Below are positions 36,998 through 45,647 of a DNA stretch of 57,882 nt, one piece after another. Below the pieces are notes generated by a model. That model searched no databases. It saw only the letters and a list, made by a program, of their open reading frames with translations, and was not told the DNA's origin. The first letter of the stretch is position 1. Each line of letters opens with the position of its first letter. Both the position numbers and the translations under genes were made by a program. The stretch comes from Marinitoga hydrogenitolerans DSM 16785 (GTDB lineage Bacteria > Thermotogota > Thermotogae > Petrotogales > Petrotogaceae), in the NCBI RefSeq assembly GCF_900129175.1, contig NZ_FQUI01000010.1:1-57882 (forward strand). Reading direction: 5' to 3'.

Positions 36998-38716
36998 TTA
37001 ATCAACAGAATTAATTATTTCCATTATCTTTTCCTTCATTAATGCTAGTTTCTCTTTTGATTTTTCTTCTTCATTATCTTTAGAATATATATATATTTTT
37101 AACTTTGGCTCTGTTCCTGAAGGTCTTACAGCATACCATGAACCATCATCAAAGAAAAATCTTAAAACATTAGATTTTGGCACATCAGTTTCTTTTGTTT
37201 CACCACTAATAAGGTCATAATCTTTCTTTTCAAGGTAATCAATATATCTAACAAGTTTCATATTTCCTATTTTTGTTGGGAAATCTTTTCTATAAACTTC
37301 CATAATCTTTTTCATTTTAGCCATTCCTTCTAGCCCTTCAATTATAATAGAAAAATTATTTTCAAAATAATATCCTATTTCATTATATAAATCATACAAT
37401 ACATCGATTAATGTTTTTCCTTGTTTTTTATAATATGCTGTTGCTTCAGAAACAAACATAGAGGAAATAACCCCATCTTTATCTCTTACAAAAGTTCCTG
37501 TTACATAACCTATACTTTCTTCATATCCAAATTCGAAATCATATTTGCCTTCTAATTCATTTTCTAAACCACAAATATTTTTAAATCCTGTTAATGTTTC
37601 AAAAGTAACTACTCCATATTTTTTTGCCAACTCTTTTCCTAAATCACCTGTAACTATAGATTTTATAATCATTCCTTTATCAGAAAGTGTACCTTTTTCT
37701 TTTCTTCCTTCTATAATATATTTAATTAATATAGCACCTGTTTGATTACCATTTAACGGGATATATTCACCATTATGTTTTACCATTACAGCTGTTCTAT
37801 CACAATCAGGATCTGTTGCTATTATTACATCTGCATCTTTTTCCTTGGCTAATTTTTTTGAATATTCAAATGCTTTTATATCTTCTGGATTTGGATAACC
37901 TACTGTTGTAAAATCTGGATCAGGATTTTCCTGCTCAGGAACAACAAAAATATTTTTAAACCCTCTTTCTGCCAAAACCCTTCTTACAGGTTTATTTCCT
38001 GTACCATTAAGTGGCGTATATACAATTTTAACTTCTTTATCTATATCTTCTTCTCTAATAGCTAAGCTTTTCACTTTTTCAATATATTCATCCTCAATCT
38101 CTTTACCAACATATTCTAACAATCCTTTTTCAAGAGCCTCTTTTTCAGAAATCTTTTTAATCATTGAAAAATCAGTAAGTTTTTTGATATTTTCCATAAT
38201 TGGTATGGCAACATCATCAAGAATTTGCGATCCTTGTTCCCAATAAACCTTATATCCATTATAATTCTTCGGATTATGACTTGCAGTTACAACTATCCCT
38301 GCTGCAGTATGTAATCTTCTTACAGAAAAAGATAATAAAGGTGTTGGTGCAATATGATCGAACAAATATGCTTTTATTCCATTTGCTGCAAGAATCAATG
38401 CTGCTGTTTTTGCAAAAAGATTAGAATTATGCCTTACATCATATGCAATAACAACTCCACGTTTCATATATTCTTCACCTTTAGAAACAATGAAATCAGC
38501 TAATCCTTGTGTCGCTTTCCCTACAGTATATATATTCATTCTATTTGTTCCTGCACCAAGAACGCCACGTAGACCTGCTGTACCAAATTCTAATTCTTTA
38601 TAAAATCTTTCCATAATCTCTTTTTCATTATCTTTTATAGATAACAATTCTTTTTTAGTATCCTCATCAATATAAGGACTATTTAACCATTCTTTATATA
38701 CTTTCATATAATCCAC
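36998..38716 (-). CDS. Phosphoglucomutase/phosphomannomutase family enzyme
   Basis: The protein of about 572 residues has the four phosphohexomutase signatures: FGTAGLRGVLGAG, the catalytic-serine loop VTASHNPKNYNGYK, the metal loop DPDCDRT, and the sugar/phosphate sites FGYEESIGY and VRPSGTEPKLKIY. Size and motifs fit bacterial PgcA-type alpha-phosphoglucomutases, with possible use of other hexoses or pentoses. The preferred start is GTG 38716, eight bases after AGGAG; GTG 38725 and ATG 38707 are in-frame alternatives. A MoaD-like gene lies just upstream. Confidence 0.92.
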   Translation of the reverse strand: MDYMKVYKEWLNSPYIDEDTKKELLSIKDNEKEIMERFYKELEFGTAGLRGVLGAGTNRMNIYTVGKATQGLADFIVSKGEEYMKRGVVIAYDVRHNSNLFAKTAALILAANGIKAYLFDHIAPTPLLSFSVRRLHTAAGIVVTASHNPKNYNGYKVYWEQGSQILDDVAIPIMENIKKLTDFSMIKKISEKEALEKGLLEYVGKEIEDEYIEKVKSLAIREEDIDKEVKIVYTPLNGTGNKPVRRVLAERGFKNIFVVPEQENPDPDFTTVGYPNPEDIKAFEYSKKLAKEKDADVIIATDPDCDRTAVMVKHNGEYIPLNGNQTGAILIKYIIEGRKEKGTLSDKGMIIKSIVTGDLGKELAKKYGVVTFETLTGFKNICGLENELEGKYDFEFGYEESIGYVTGTFVRDKDGVISSMFVSEATAYYKKQGKTLIDVLYDLYNEIGYYFENNFSIIIEGLEGMAKMKKIMEVYRKDFPTKIGNMKLVRYIDYLEKKDYDLISGETKETDVPKSNVLRFFFDDGSWYAVRPSGTEPKLKIYIYSKDNEEEKSKEKLALMKEKIMEIINSVD

Positions 38717-38743
38717 TCGAATCACTCCTTTTTATAAATTTTA

Positions 38744-39052
38744 TTATCCACCACCAAGTAATGGTAAAATTTGCAACTCCCCATCCTGTATTTTTTTATC
38801 AATCGAAATAAATTCATTATTATAAATGAATTTGATTCTCATGGTTATATAACTTGGTTGACCCATAATATTAATAAATAATTTCACAACCATATGATCT
38901 TGTTCTTTCTTTATCACTTCAAATCTGGATTTAATAGCATTCCCAATTTCAGTTAAAATATCTTCAATATTTTTCTCTTCTTCCAATTTTAGTTCTATAG
39001 TCTTTTTATCAACTATACTTCTCAAATTACTCATAAATTTTATTTTAAGCAT
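38744..39052 (-). CDS. MoaD/ThiS-like beta-grasp protein
   Basis: The 102-residue protein shows a ubiquitin-like beta-grasp pattern and ends in LPLLGGG, a C-terminal di-glycine tail as in the sulfur carriers MoaD and ThiS. One extra glycine is present. Such proteins are adenylated by an E1-like enzyme and carry thiocarboxylate for cofactor synthesis; no E1-like, moa or thi gene is adjacent. GGGGTGATTTT precedes the ATG. It lies 27 bp ahead of the phosphomutase in the same direction. The sequence is divergent, so assignment rests mainly on length, fold pattern and tail. Confidence 0.7.
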   Translation of the reverse strand: MLKIKFMSNLRSIVDKKTIELKLEEEKNIEDILTEIGNAIKSRFEVIKKEQDHMVVKLFINIMGQPSYITMRIKFIYNNEFISIDKKIQDGELQILPLLGGG

Positions 39053-39134
39053 AAAATCACCCCTTCTTATTATATCACAATATTAAAAATTCATCGTAAA
39101 ATCACACGCTTTTTCATTACTATTGTTAATAATT

Positions 39135-40541
39135 TTATTTAAATTTTTCTTTCATTTTATACATTTTTTCATCTGCTATTTTTAATGCTCCAATATAATT
39201 ATCAATATATAATTCTGCTATGCCATATGATATTGTAACATCAAAATCAAAATTATTCTTTTTGATTTTTTGAGATAATTCTTTCATTTTAATTTTTATA
39301 TTTTCAAATGAGGAATCTGGAAAAATTATTAAAAACTCATCCCCACCAAATCTGATAGCTATATCCATTTTTCTTATATTATTTAAAATAACACTTGATA
39401 CAAATTTTAAAACTTCATCTCCTTTAATATGTCCATACATATCATTTATTTTTTTAAATTTATTAATATCTATCATTACTATAATAGATTTTTTATTATT
39501 CCTTTTTAAATATTCTATATGTTTTATAATCCATTCATTGAAAAAATATCTGGAATATAAATTTGTCAAAATATCTTTATTTGCTATAGTTTCAAAATAT
39601 TCTTTTTCTTTTTGGTATTTTCCAAGAATATTCTGATATCTAATAATAAAATCTATTTGACGAGCTATAAGTTCTATCAATTTTTTTTCTTCTTCTGTAA
39701 ATGCATCTTTACCTTTTTTTGAAAATGCAAATATCCCACCTATTTTTCTATTAAAATGATATGGGAAAATATATGAAGTTATCTCTCTATTTTTTATTTC
39801 TTTACACAAAATATTATATCCATTTATTTCAAATTTAGAAATATCCGGAATATATAATTTTTCTAAATTATTATCTACAAAATACCATATTATACTTTTA
39901 TCCTTATGTGTTTTTGTATAGTTATATAACTTATTTTCATAATACAAAACCACTTTTGCGGTTTTATTATCATTTAAATTTGCATAAGCAAATAAATCTA
40001 TTAATTGCATTTTTCTTAAATAATTGTATATAATTTCCATAGCTCCTTTTAAATTAAAACTTTCATCATAAGTTAAAACGAGCAATTTCTTTAAAACGTA
40101 TTCTATTTCGTCTAATTTCTTAATTTTTTTATCCTTTTCTAATTTTATGGTTATATCATTGAAGACAGCTAATGTCAAGTTTTTATTATTTATTTTAATA
40201 GGATTTGAAAATATAGAATAAATCTTTTCACCAATTTACCTTAAATTATTTTCATAAATATACTCTTTCCCTTTCAATTTCTTCATCAATTCAAATATTC
40301 TTTCTTTTTGTAATAATTTTAAGACGTCATGATTTGTTTTTATATTATCATCAAAAACCATTTTTGCTTTAGAACTAATATAGTATACATTTGAATCATC
40401 ATGTATTATAATACATTGTGGAACTTTATCCAAAATCTGATAAAGTTCTTGAGTTTTATTTTTTACTTTTTTATTTATTAAAAATATATATACCGATAAT
40501 ACAAAAACTAATATTGATAATATAAATAATAAATATATCAT
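39135..40541 (-). pseudogene. TM-PAS-GAF-GGDEF diguanylate cyclase gene interrupted by an in-frame stop
   Basis: Two same-frame ORFs, 40541-40236 and 40178-39135, are separated only by a TAA at 40238-40236. Reading through gives NNLR-stop-IGEKIYSIFSNPIKINNKNLTLAVFNDIT, which restores a complete PAS domain. The whole frame is 469 codons including both stops. Domains: TM helix (about 2-20), PAS (about 30-145), GAF-like (about 150-310), GGDEF with RKMD five residues before GGDEF. The downstream half could still start at TTG 40178 and make a soluble GAF-GGDEF protein. A point nonsense mutation is the simplest explanation; sequencing error is possible. Confidence 0.85.
40236..40541 (-). CDS. N-terminal fragment (TM + partial PAS) of the interrupted GGDEF gene
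   Basis: This 101-residue piece starts at ATG 40541, behind GGAGGATAAA, 1 bp after the amidohydrolase stop. It has one membrane helix and the first part of a PAS domain (LDKVPQCIIIHDDSNVYYISSKAKMVF). It ends at the premature TAA discussed for the full pseudogene. On its own it would lack any output domain. Confidence 0.7.
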   Translation of the reverse strand: MIYLLFILSILVFVLSVYIFLINKKVKNKTQELYQILDKVPQCIIIHDDSNVYYISSKAKMVFDDNIKTNHDVLKLLQKERIFELMKKLKGKEYIYENNLR

Positions 40542-40542
40542 T

Positions 40543-41790
40543 TTATCCTCCGATCTCCGGAAAAGTTAATCTAACAAATGGATTTTCTTTAAAAATTAAT
40601 ATTTTATCTCTTTCGAATTTATCAATCTTCATTGGGAAATATGTCATATGATAAATTATATAATTTAATGGTATTCCTAATTTATTTAATAATTGCGCAT
40701 CTCTAAACCAATCTGGAACCTCTACTGGGGCATCAGAAGAAAAAAACATAGGAACTTCTTTATCATATAATTCTTTAAATCTATACGTTAAAAAACTTCT
40801 TTCGCCTAATCTTGACTTTAATATTGATTTATCCGAAATTATGAATTGTGGTTGCATATCTAAAATTAATTTGTATTTTTTTATTTCTTCGATTTGATCG
40901 TCATGCAATATCGAAGCATGTATAATTCTATGGTGATTTTGTGGTTTAATTTCTTTTACAACATTTAATATTAAATCTGTAGCTCCATCACCTATTGAAT
41001 GCATACATAAATGCAGATCATTGCTTTCACAAAACTCTATAACTCTTTTTAATTCATAACTATTCCAAATTAAAATTCCGTTATCTTTTCCATCATTATA
41101 TTTTTCCCTTAAATATGCTGTCTTCCCTCCAAAAGAACCATCAATATAAACTTTTACTGATTTAAAACTTTGAAAATAATTTTTATTATAATACTCTTTC
41201 AATTCATTAAAATTGTTTACTGCAACTTTTTCATATATCTTTAAATCATTATCAAAAGGCAACTTTTCCTTAGTTATCCCATGCAAATCATCAGAATGCA
41301 CATAACCATATCCTTTTGATATCAAATATTCTTTTGCTTTTTTATATGCCATATTGATATCAGAAAAATATCCGAATTTTTCATAAACCTCTTCTAACGC
41401 TTTTTCTCTAATTTCTCCACTGCTGTAGACTATATATTTTTCATTTTGGTTTAACCTCTCTAAAACTTTTGAATTTACTATAGCAACATGTCCACATCTT
41501 CTCACTAATATTATTGGAATATTTTTAGAAATTTCATCTAATTTTTTCCTATCAATATCTGTTTTGCTCCATCCTCTTAAAATGATTTTTGCGGGGTTTT
41601 CTTTTAATTTTAATTTGATTAATTTTAATATTTTTTTATCTTCTATCCTATCTAAATCCGGATTTAATAACTTTTCACCAAATCCTAAAATGTGCATATG
41701 TGTATCTGTAATCAATGGTGTTATATATTTTTTATTATTGAATTTTGTACTTTTATATATAAAATTCCCACTTTCATCTAAAATATACAT
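40543..41790 (-). CDS. Amidohydrolase family protein (YtcJ-like)
   Basis: The 415-residue protein has the metal-dependent amidohydrolase pattern: DTHMHILGFG (H-x-H), HSIGDGATDLI, HASILHDDQIEEI and FSSDAPVEVPDWF. It belongs to the amidohydrolase_3/YtcJ group, whose substrates are mostly unknown N-acyl or cyclic amides. No signal peptide is seen. The start ATG 41790 has AGGAG eight bases upstream; the ATG at 41796 is too close to that site. Its stop overlaps the Shine-Dalgarno region of the GGDEF gene, so they are coupled. Confidence 0.85.
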   Translation of the reverse strand: MYILDESGNFIYKSTKFNNKKYITPLITDTHMHILGFGEKLLNPDLDRIEDKKILKLIKLKLKENPAKIILRGWSKTDIDRKKLDEISKNIPIILVRRCGHVAIVNSKVLERLNQNEKYIVYSSGEIREKALEEVYEKFGYFSDINMAYKKAKEYLISKGYGYVHSDDLHGITKEKLPFDNDLKIYEKVAVNNFNELKEYYNKNYFQSFKSVKVYIDGSFGGKTAYLREKYNDGKDNGILIWNSYELKRVIEFCESNDLHLCMHSIGDGATDLILNVVKEIKPQNHHRIIHASILHDDQIEEIKKYKLILDMQPQFIISDKSILKSRLGERSFLTYRFKELYDKEVPMFFSSDAPVEVPDWFRDAQLLNKLGIPLNYIIYHMTYFPMKIDKFERDKILIFKENPFVRLTFPEIGG

Positions 41791-41847
41791 TATCATTCTC
41801 CTTTTTTATTTTTATTTTAATTATACTACAATTTACATATTTAAAAT

Positions 41848-41874
41848 AAAATCAGCTCTTCAAGAGCTGATTTT
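41848..41874 (-). terminator. Intrinsic terminator of the phosphoesterase gene
   Basis: AAAATCAGCTC-ttcaa-GAGCTGATTTT forms an 11-bp stem whose right arm overlaps the stop codon of the minus-strand phosphoesterase. T-rich sequence follows on the minus strand. Confidence 0.8.
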
Positions 41875-42643
41875 ATAATTTAAATCCGATTTCTTTTTTA
41901 CTTATAGCCTTACCCATATCAAATGTTCCACCTAAAGCTAACACAGTTGCTAATTCTACTGGTAATCCTGCTCTAATAATTTTTTCTACTGTTGTTTTTA
42001 CATCATATTTAACTTTGATAAACTCATAATTATATACACCATTATTAAGATTTAAAACCATATATGTTGCTACTGATTCACCATCTTTTGTTCTTCCCAC
42101 ACTACCTGGATTCAAAACCGTTTTACCATTAATATGTTTTGCCATTATTAAATGTGTATGACCATTTATAATTATTTCTGCATTTACATTATCTGTTAAT
42201 TCTTTCAATCTTTCTGATAAAACATTGGGCCTTACATATTCAAGTAAATAGTTTAACGGACTACCATGAACTAATAGAAATTTTACTCCTTCTATTTCTA
42301 TTTCTTTTTTTAATGGTAATGTTTTTAAAAACTCTTTATTTTCTTTCGATGTGTTTTTAATAGTCCAATTTATAGATTCATCTCCAACCTCAGTTTCCCT
42401 TCCGGGATTATACGCACACCCACAACTTTCTTTTTCATAGCCAATTGCATCATCATAATTTCCCATTATACTTTCTATATTATTTTTTCTTATAATATCT
42501 ATAACTTCATTGGGATTTGGACCATAACCTACCAAATCTCCTAAACAATAAATTTTATCAATATTTCTATTTTTTATATCTTTTAAAACAGCTGTTAATG
42601 CTTCTAAGTTACTATGAATATCAGAAATAAAAGCTATCTTCAT
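41873..42643 (-). CDS. Metallophosphoesterase (YfcE/DUF2437-like phosphodiesterase)
   Basis: The 256-residue protein has the standard motifs FISDIHSNLEAL, LGDLVGYGPNPNEV, MGNYDDA, LVHGSP and INGHTHL, then LNPGSVGRTKD. These are typical of the bacterial family of small phosphodiesterases acting on nucleotide or phosphodiester substrates. The exact substrate is unknown. The gene begins 11 bp after the dihydrolipoyl dehydrogenase stop and is probably cotranscribed with it. Confidence 0.87.
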   Translation of the reverse strand: MKIAFISDIHSNLEALTAVLKDIKNRNIDKIYCLGDLVGYGPNPNEVIDIIRKNNIESIMGNYDDAIGYEKESCGCAYNPGRETEVGDESINWTIKNTSKENKEFLKTLPLKKEIEIEGVKFLLVHGSPLNYLLEYVRPNVLSERLKELTDNVNAEIIINGHTHLIMAKHINGKTVLNPGSVGRTKDGESVATYMVLNLNNGVYNYEFIKVKYDVKTTVEKIIRAGLPVELATVLALGGTFDMGKAISKKEIGFKL

Positions 42644-42654
42644 TTTATGCCTCC

Positions 42655-44007
42655 TTATATGTGTAAAGCCATCCCCTCTGCTGATTCAAAAGAACCTAAA
42701 ATAGTTTCTGTTAAAGTTGGGTGTGGATGTATTGAATTAACAACTTGTTCTAAAGTCAATCCATATTTAACTGCTAGTACCCCTTCCATAATCATATCAG
42801 TAGCAGAAGCTGAAACCACTGAAAATCCTAAAACTTTTTTGGTTTTCTTGTCAATAATGACTTTTGCAAAACCATCTCTTTCTTCCATAGTTCTTGCTCT
42901 TCCATTAGCTGAAACTGGAAATTTTCCTACAATAATCTTTTCTGGATCTAGATCTTTTTCTTTTAATCCAGTTGAAGCAACTTCTGGATTTGAAAAAATA
43001 ATTGAAGGTATAGCAGAATAATCCATTTTCATATTTTCACCTGCAATATTATGAGCAGCAACTATACCTTCAAACATTGCAACATGTGCAAGCATTATTT
43101 TTGCCCTTATATCACCAATTGCATAAACATTATCTATATTTGTTTTCATGGTATTGTCTGTAATAACTCCTTTTTCTATTTCTATCCCTAATCTTCTAAC
43201 ATCCTCTGGAATATTTGGTCTTCTTCCAACAGCTAGTAATACTTTTTCTGATGAAATTTCAAATTCTTTATCGGAATCAACAATCACAGAATACACATCG
43301 TCATTCTTAATAACTTTTTTAACCTTTGATTTTTCATAGATTTTAACTCCTTTTTTCAACAAAGTCTTTTTAATTTCTTCCGCAACATCCAAATCTTCAA
43401 AAGGTAAAATATGATCTGCAAGTTCAACAATAGTAACTTCTTTTTTTAATGTGGAAAAAAAGGTAGCAAATTCTATTCCTATAACCCCACCACCTATTAT
43501 AACAATACTTTCAGGTAATTTATCCATTTTAAAAACATCATCACTTGTCCAAATTCCTTCAACTTCATTAAAAGGGGGAAATTTTGATGGAACAGATCCA
43601 TGAGCTAATACTAAATAATCACCTTCTATTATTTCACCATTTACCCTTACATGATTTTTATCTATTATTTCACCAGTTCCTTTTAAAACATCAATAGTAT
43701 TTTTTTTCATTAAATATTCTATCCCTTTTCTTGACATAGTCACAGATTTCTTCATATGTTTCATAATTCCTGCAAGTTCATACGTGACATTTTCCACTTT
43801 TATTCCAAATTTTTTAGATTTAGAAATAATATCAGAATATAAATGCGCTGCTGTAAGTAAAGCTTTTGTTGGAATACATCCCTGATTTGTGCATGTTCCA
43901 CCTAAATTTTCTTTCTCAACTAATGCAACCTTTTTTCCTAACTGAGACAATCTAATAGCGGTAACATATCCGCCAGGACCCCCACCAATTATTATTGCAT
44001 CGTACAT
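42655..44007 (-). CDS. lpdA: Dihydrolipoyl dehydrogenase
   Basis: The 450-residue flavoprotein starts DAIIIGGGPGGYVTAIRL (FAD site), has the redox disulfide C39/C44 in GGTCTNQGCIPTKA, the NAD motif GGGVIGIEFA, and the interface His-Glu in HPHPTLTE. It reoxidises dihydrolipoamide of a 2-oxoacid dehydrogenase or glycine cleavage complex, but no such partner genes are in the window. The start ATG 44007 follows GAGGTGG; the GTG at 44016 lies within that site. Confidence 0.93.
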   Translation of the reverse strand: MYDAIIIGGGPGGYVTAIRLSQLGKKVALVEKENLGGTCTNQGCIPTKALLTAAHLYSDIISKSKKFGIKVENVTYELAGIMKHMKKSVTMSRKGIEYLMKKNTIDVLKGTGEIIDKNHVRVNGEIIEGDYLVLAHGSVPSKFPPFNEVEGIWTSDDVFKMDKLPESIVIIGGGVIGIEFATFFSTLKKEVTIVELADHILPFEDLDVAEEIKKTLLKKGVKIYEKSKVKKVIKNDDVYSVIVDSDKEFEISSEKVLLAVGRRPNIPEDVRRLGIEIEKGVITDNTMKTNIDNVYAIGDIRAKIMLAHVAMFEGIVAAHNIAGENMKMDYSAIPSIIFSNPEVASTGLKEKDLDPEKIIVGKFPVSANGRARTMEERDGFAKVIIDKKTKKVLGFSVVSASATDMIMEGVLAVKYGLTLEQVVNSIHPHPTLTETILGSFESAEGMALHI

Positions 44008-44222
44008 TAAAACCACCTCTTTTTGAATAATCTATCTTTATTTTATAATTTAAACTGTAAAAAGCATTTACATTTATGTTAAAGCATTAAAAAGATATAA
44101 CTTCTAAAGCCACTATAAAATTTTTAATTTGTCAATCAAATATAAAAATATGAGATTTTTTATCATAATTGACTTTAATAGTTTCTTAATAGTTTTAAGC
44201 TATGAATATACATATATTTTTA

Positions 44223-44252
44223 TTGAAATTTCAAATATTAAAGGAGTATAAT
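44223..44252 (+). promoter_or_regulatory. Promoter of the V/A-ATPase operon
   Basis: TTGAAA (44223-44228), an 18-bp spacer and TATAAT (44247-44252) lie just before the first ATPase gene. The transcript would begin near 44259, leaving a leader of about 13 nt that is mostly the GGAGGTGG ribosome site. Confidence 0.7.
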
Positions 44253-44271
44253 ATTTTCAGGAGGTGGTAGA

Positions 44272-44589
44272 ATGGATTTATCCCCAAATGAAATTATCAA
44301 TAAAATTGTTAACGCTGAAATTGAAACTAATGAGAAATTAAAAAAAGCTGAAGAAAATCTAAAAAAAGAATTAAAAGAGAAAATATTTGACTTAGAAAAG
44401 AAAAAAAATGAAAAGTTTGATGAAATTAACAAAAGTTATTATACTATTATAAAAAATGCTGAAATATCATCTAAAAAGATTATGGATGAATGCGGAAAAG
44501 ATATTTTAAAAATAAAAGAAAAGTTTGACGAATTAGAAAAAAATATTGATTCTATTACTTTAAAAGTGTTAGATAAAATCATTTTATAA
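44272..44589 (+). CDS. V/A-type ATPase subunit H (G-like stalk coiled coil)
   Basis: The 105-residue protein is almost entirely a charged coiled coil (KKAEENLKKELKEK, EKKKNEKFDEI), as expected for the peripheral stalk subunit that pairs with subunit E. CAGGAGGTGG precedes the ATG. It is the first gene of the operon. Assignment rests on position, size and coiled-coil character, since the family has low sequence identity. Confidence 0.8.
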   Translation: MDLSPNEIINKIVNAEIETNEKLKKAEENLKKELKEKIFDLEKKKNEKFDEINKSYYTIIKNAEISSKKIMDECGKDILKIKEKFDELEKNIDSITLKVLDKIIL

Positions 44590-44604
44590 TTGGGGATGAT
44601 TAAA

Positions 44605-45645
44605 TTGAAATTTCCAGCTTTAATGGCAAAAATAAAATCTTTAAATTCTAAAATCCTTAATAAAGAAGATTTTAGAAATCTAATAAACACTAACTCAGTT
44701 ACTGAAATTGCTGAATATTTAAAAAAACACACACATTATAATAAAATATTTGAAAATGAAGATATCTCCAAACTCCATAGACGAGATATTGAGATATTAA
44801 TCAGAAAATCTATACTTTCAGATTTTTACAATATTTATTTCTATCTTCCAATAGAAGGGCAAAAATTTTTTAAAATTATGGAAAAAAGATTCGAAATTGA
44901 AAATATAAAGTTTGTATTAAGGTCTCTTCACTCAGAACATTCTGAATATATATCAAAAGAAAAATTTTTTCCTTTAAATCATCAATATATCGATGAAGAT
45001 ATTTTAGCTTCAACCAAATCTTTTGATGATGTTCTAAATATTCTCAAAAATACACCTTATAAATCTGTTATAGATTCCACATTTCAAAATTATTTAAAAA
45101 CAAATAAAATTCAATATTTGTTAAATGCTTTCGATTTTTGGTATTTTACAAAAATGAAATCCATCTTAGGATTAATCCCAAGCTTCGGAAAAAATTTAAA
45201 AAAAATATTTTTTATACAGATGGATCTTGCAAATATTCAATGGGTATATAGAGCGAAAGTTTTATTCAAATTTTCTACAGAAGAGGTTTTAAATTTTCTT
45301 ATGCCTATTTCTTTTAATCTTTCATCTGAAGAATTAAAAAACATAGCTACTGCCGAAAACACTGAAGATTTTATAAACAAAATTTCTGTTTGTTCTTATG
45401 GTAAGTATTTCCAAAACATTGAAAAAGATATATTTCCATACGTAATAGAAAGAACATGTGAAAAGATCTTATTAGAAAATGCAAAAATGCTACTTAGTCA
45501 CACACAAAATGGATTTGATGTTATGAGTGGATATCTATACGTAAGAGAATATGAATACAAAGATTTAATTACATTAATAGAAGGGAAAAGATATGAAATC
45601 CCAAATGATAAAATTAAAACTTTTTTACTTCTGGTAGGTGATTGA
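44605..45645 (+). CDS. V/A-type ATPase subunit C (central stalk cap)
   Basis: The protein of about 346 residues resembles the V-ATPase C/d subunit, starting FPALMAKIKSLNSKIL and all-helical, with the later conserved NIKFVLRSL and NIQWVYRAK segments that mark repeats of this funnel-shaped subunit. It joins the rotor ring to the central shaft. I favour TTG 44605, seven bases after GGGGATG; ATG 44596 and TTG 44590 are in-frame alternatives. The stop overlaps the next gene's upstream region. Confidence 0.87.
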   Translation: MKFPALMAKIKSLNSKILNKEDFRNLINTNSVTEIAEYLKKHTHYNKIFENEDISKLHRRDIEILIRKSILSDFYNIYFYLPIEGQKFFKIMEKRFEIENIKFVLRSLHSEHSEYISKEKFFPLNHQYIDEDILASTKSFDDVLNILKNTPYKSVIDSTFQNYLKTNKIQYLLNAFDFWYFTKMKSILGLIPSFGKNLKKIFFIQMDLANIQWVYRAKVLFKFSTEEVLNFLMPISFNLSSEELKNIATAENTEDFINKISVCSYGKYFQNIEKDIFPYVIERTCEKILLENAKMLLSHTQNGFDVMSGYLYVREYEYKDLITLIEGKRYEIPNDKIKTFLLLVGD

Positions 45646-45647
45646 TT

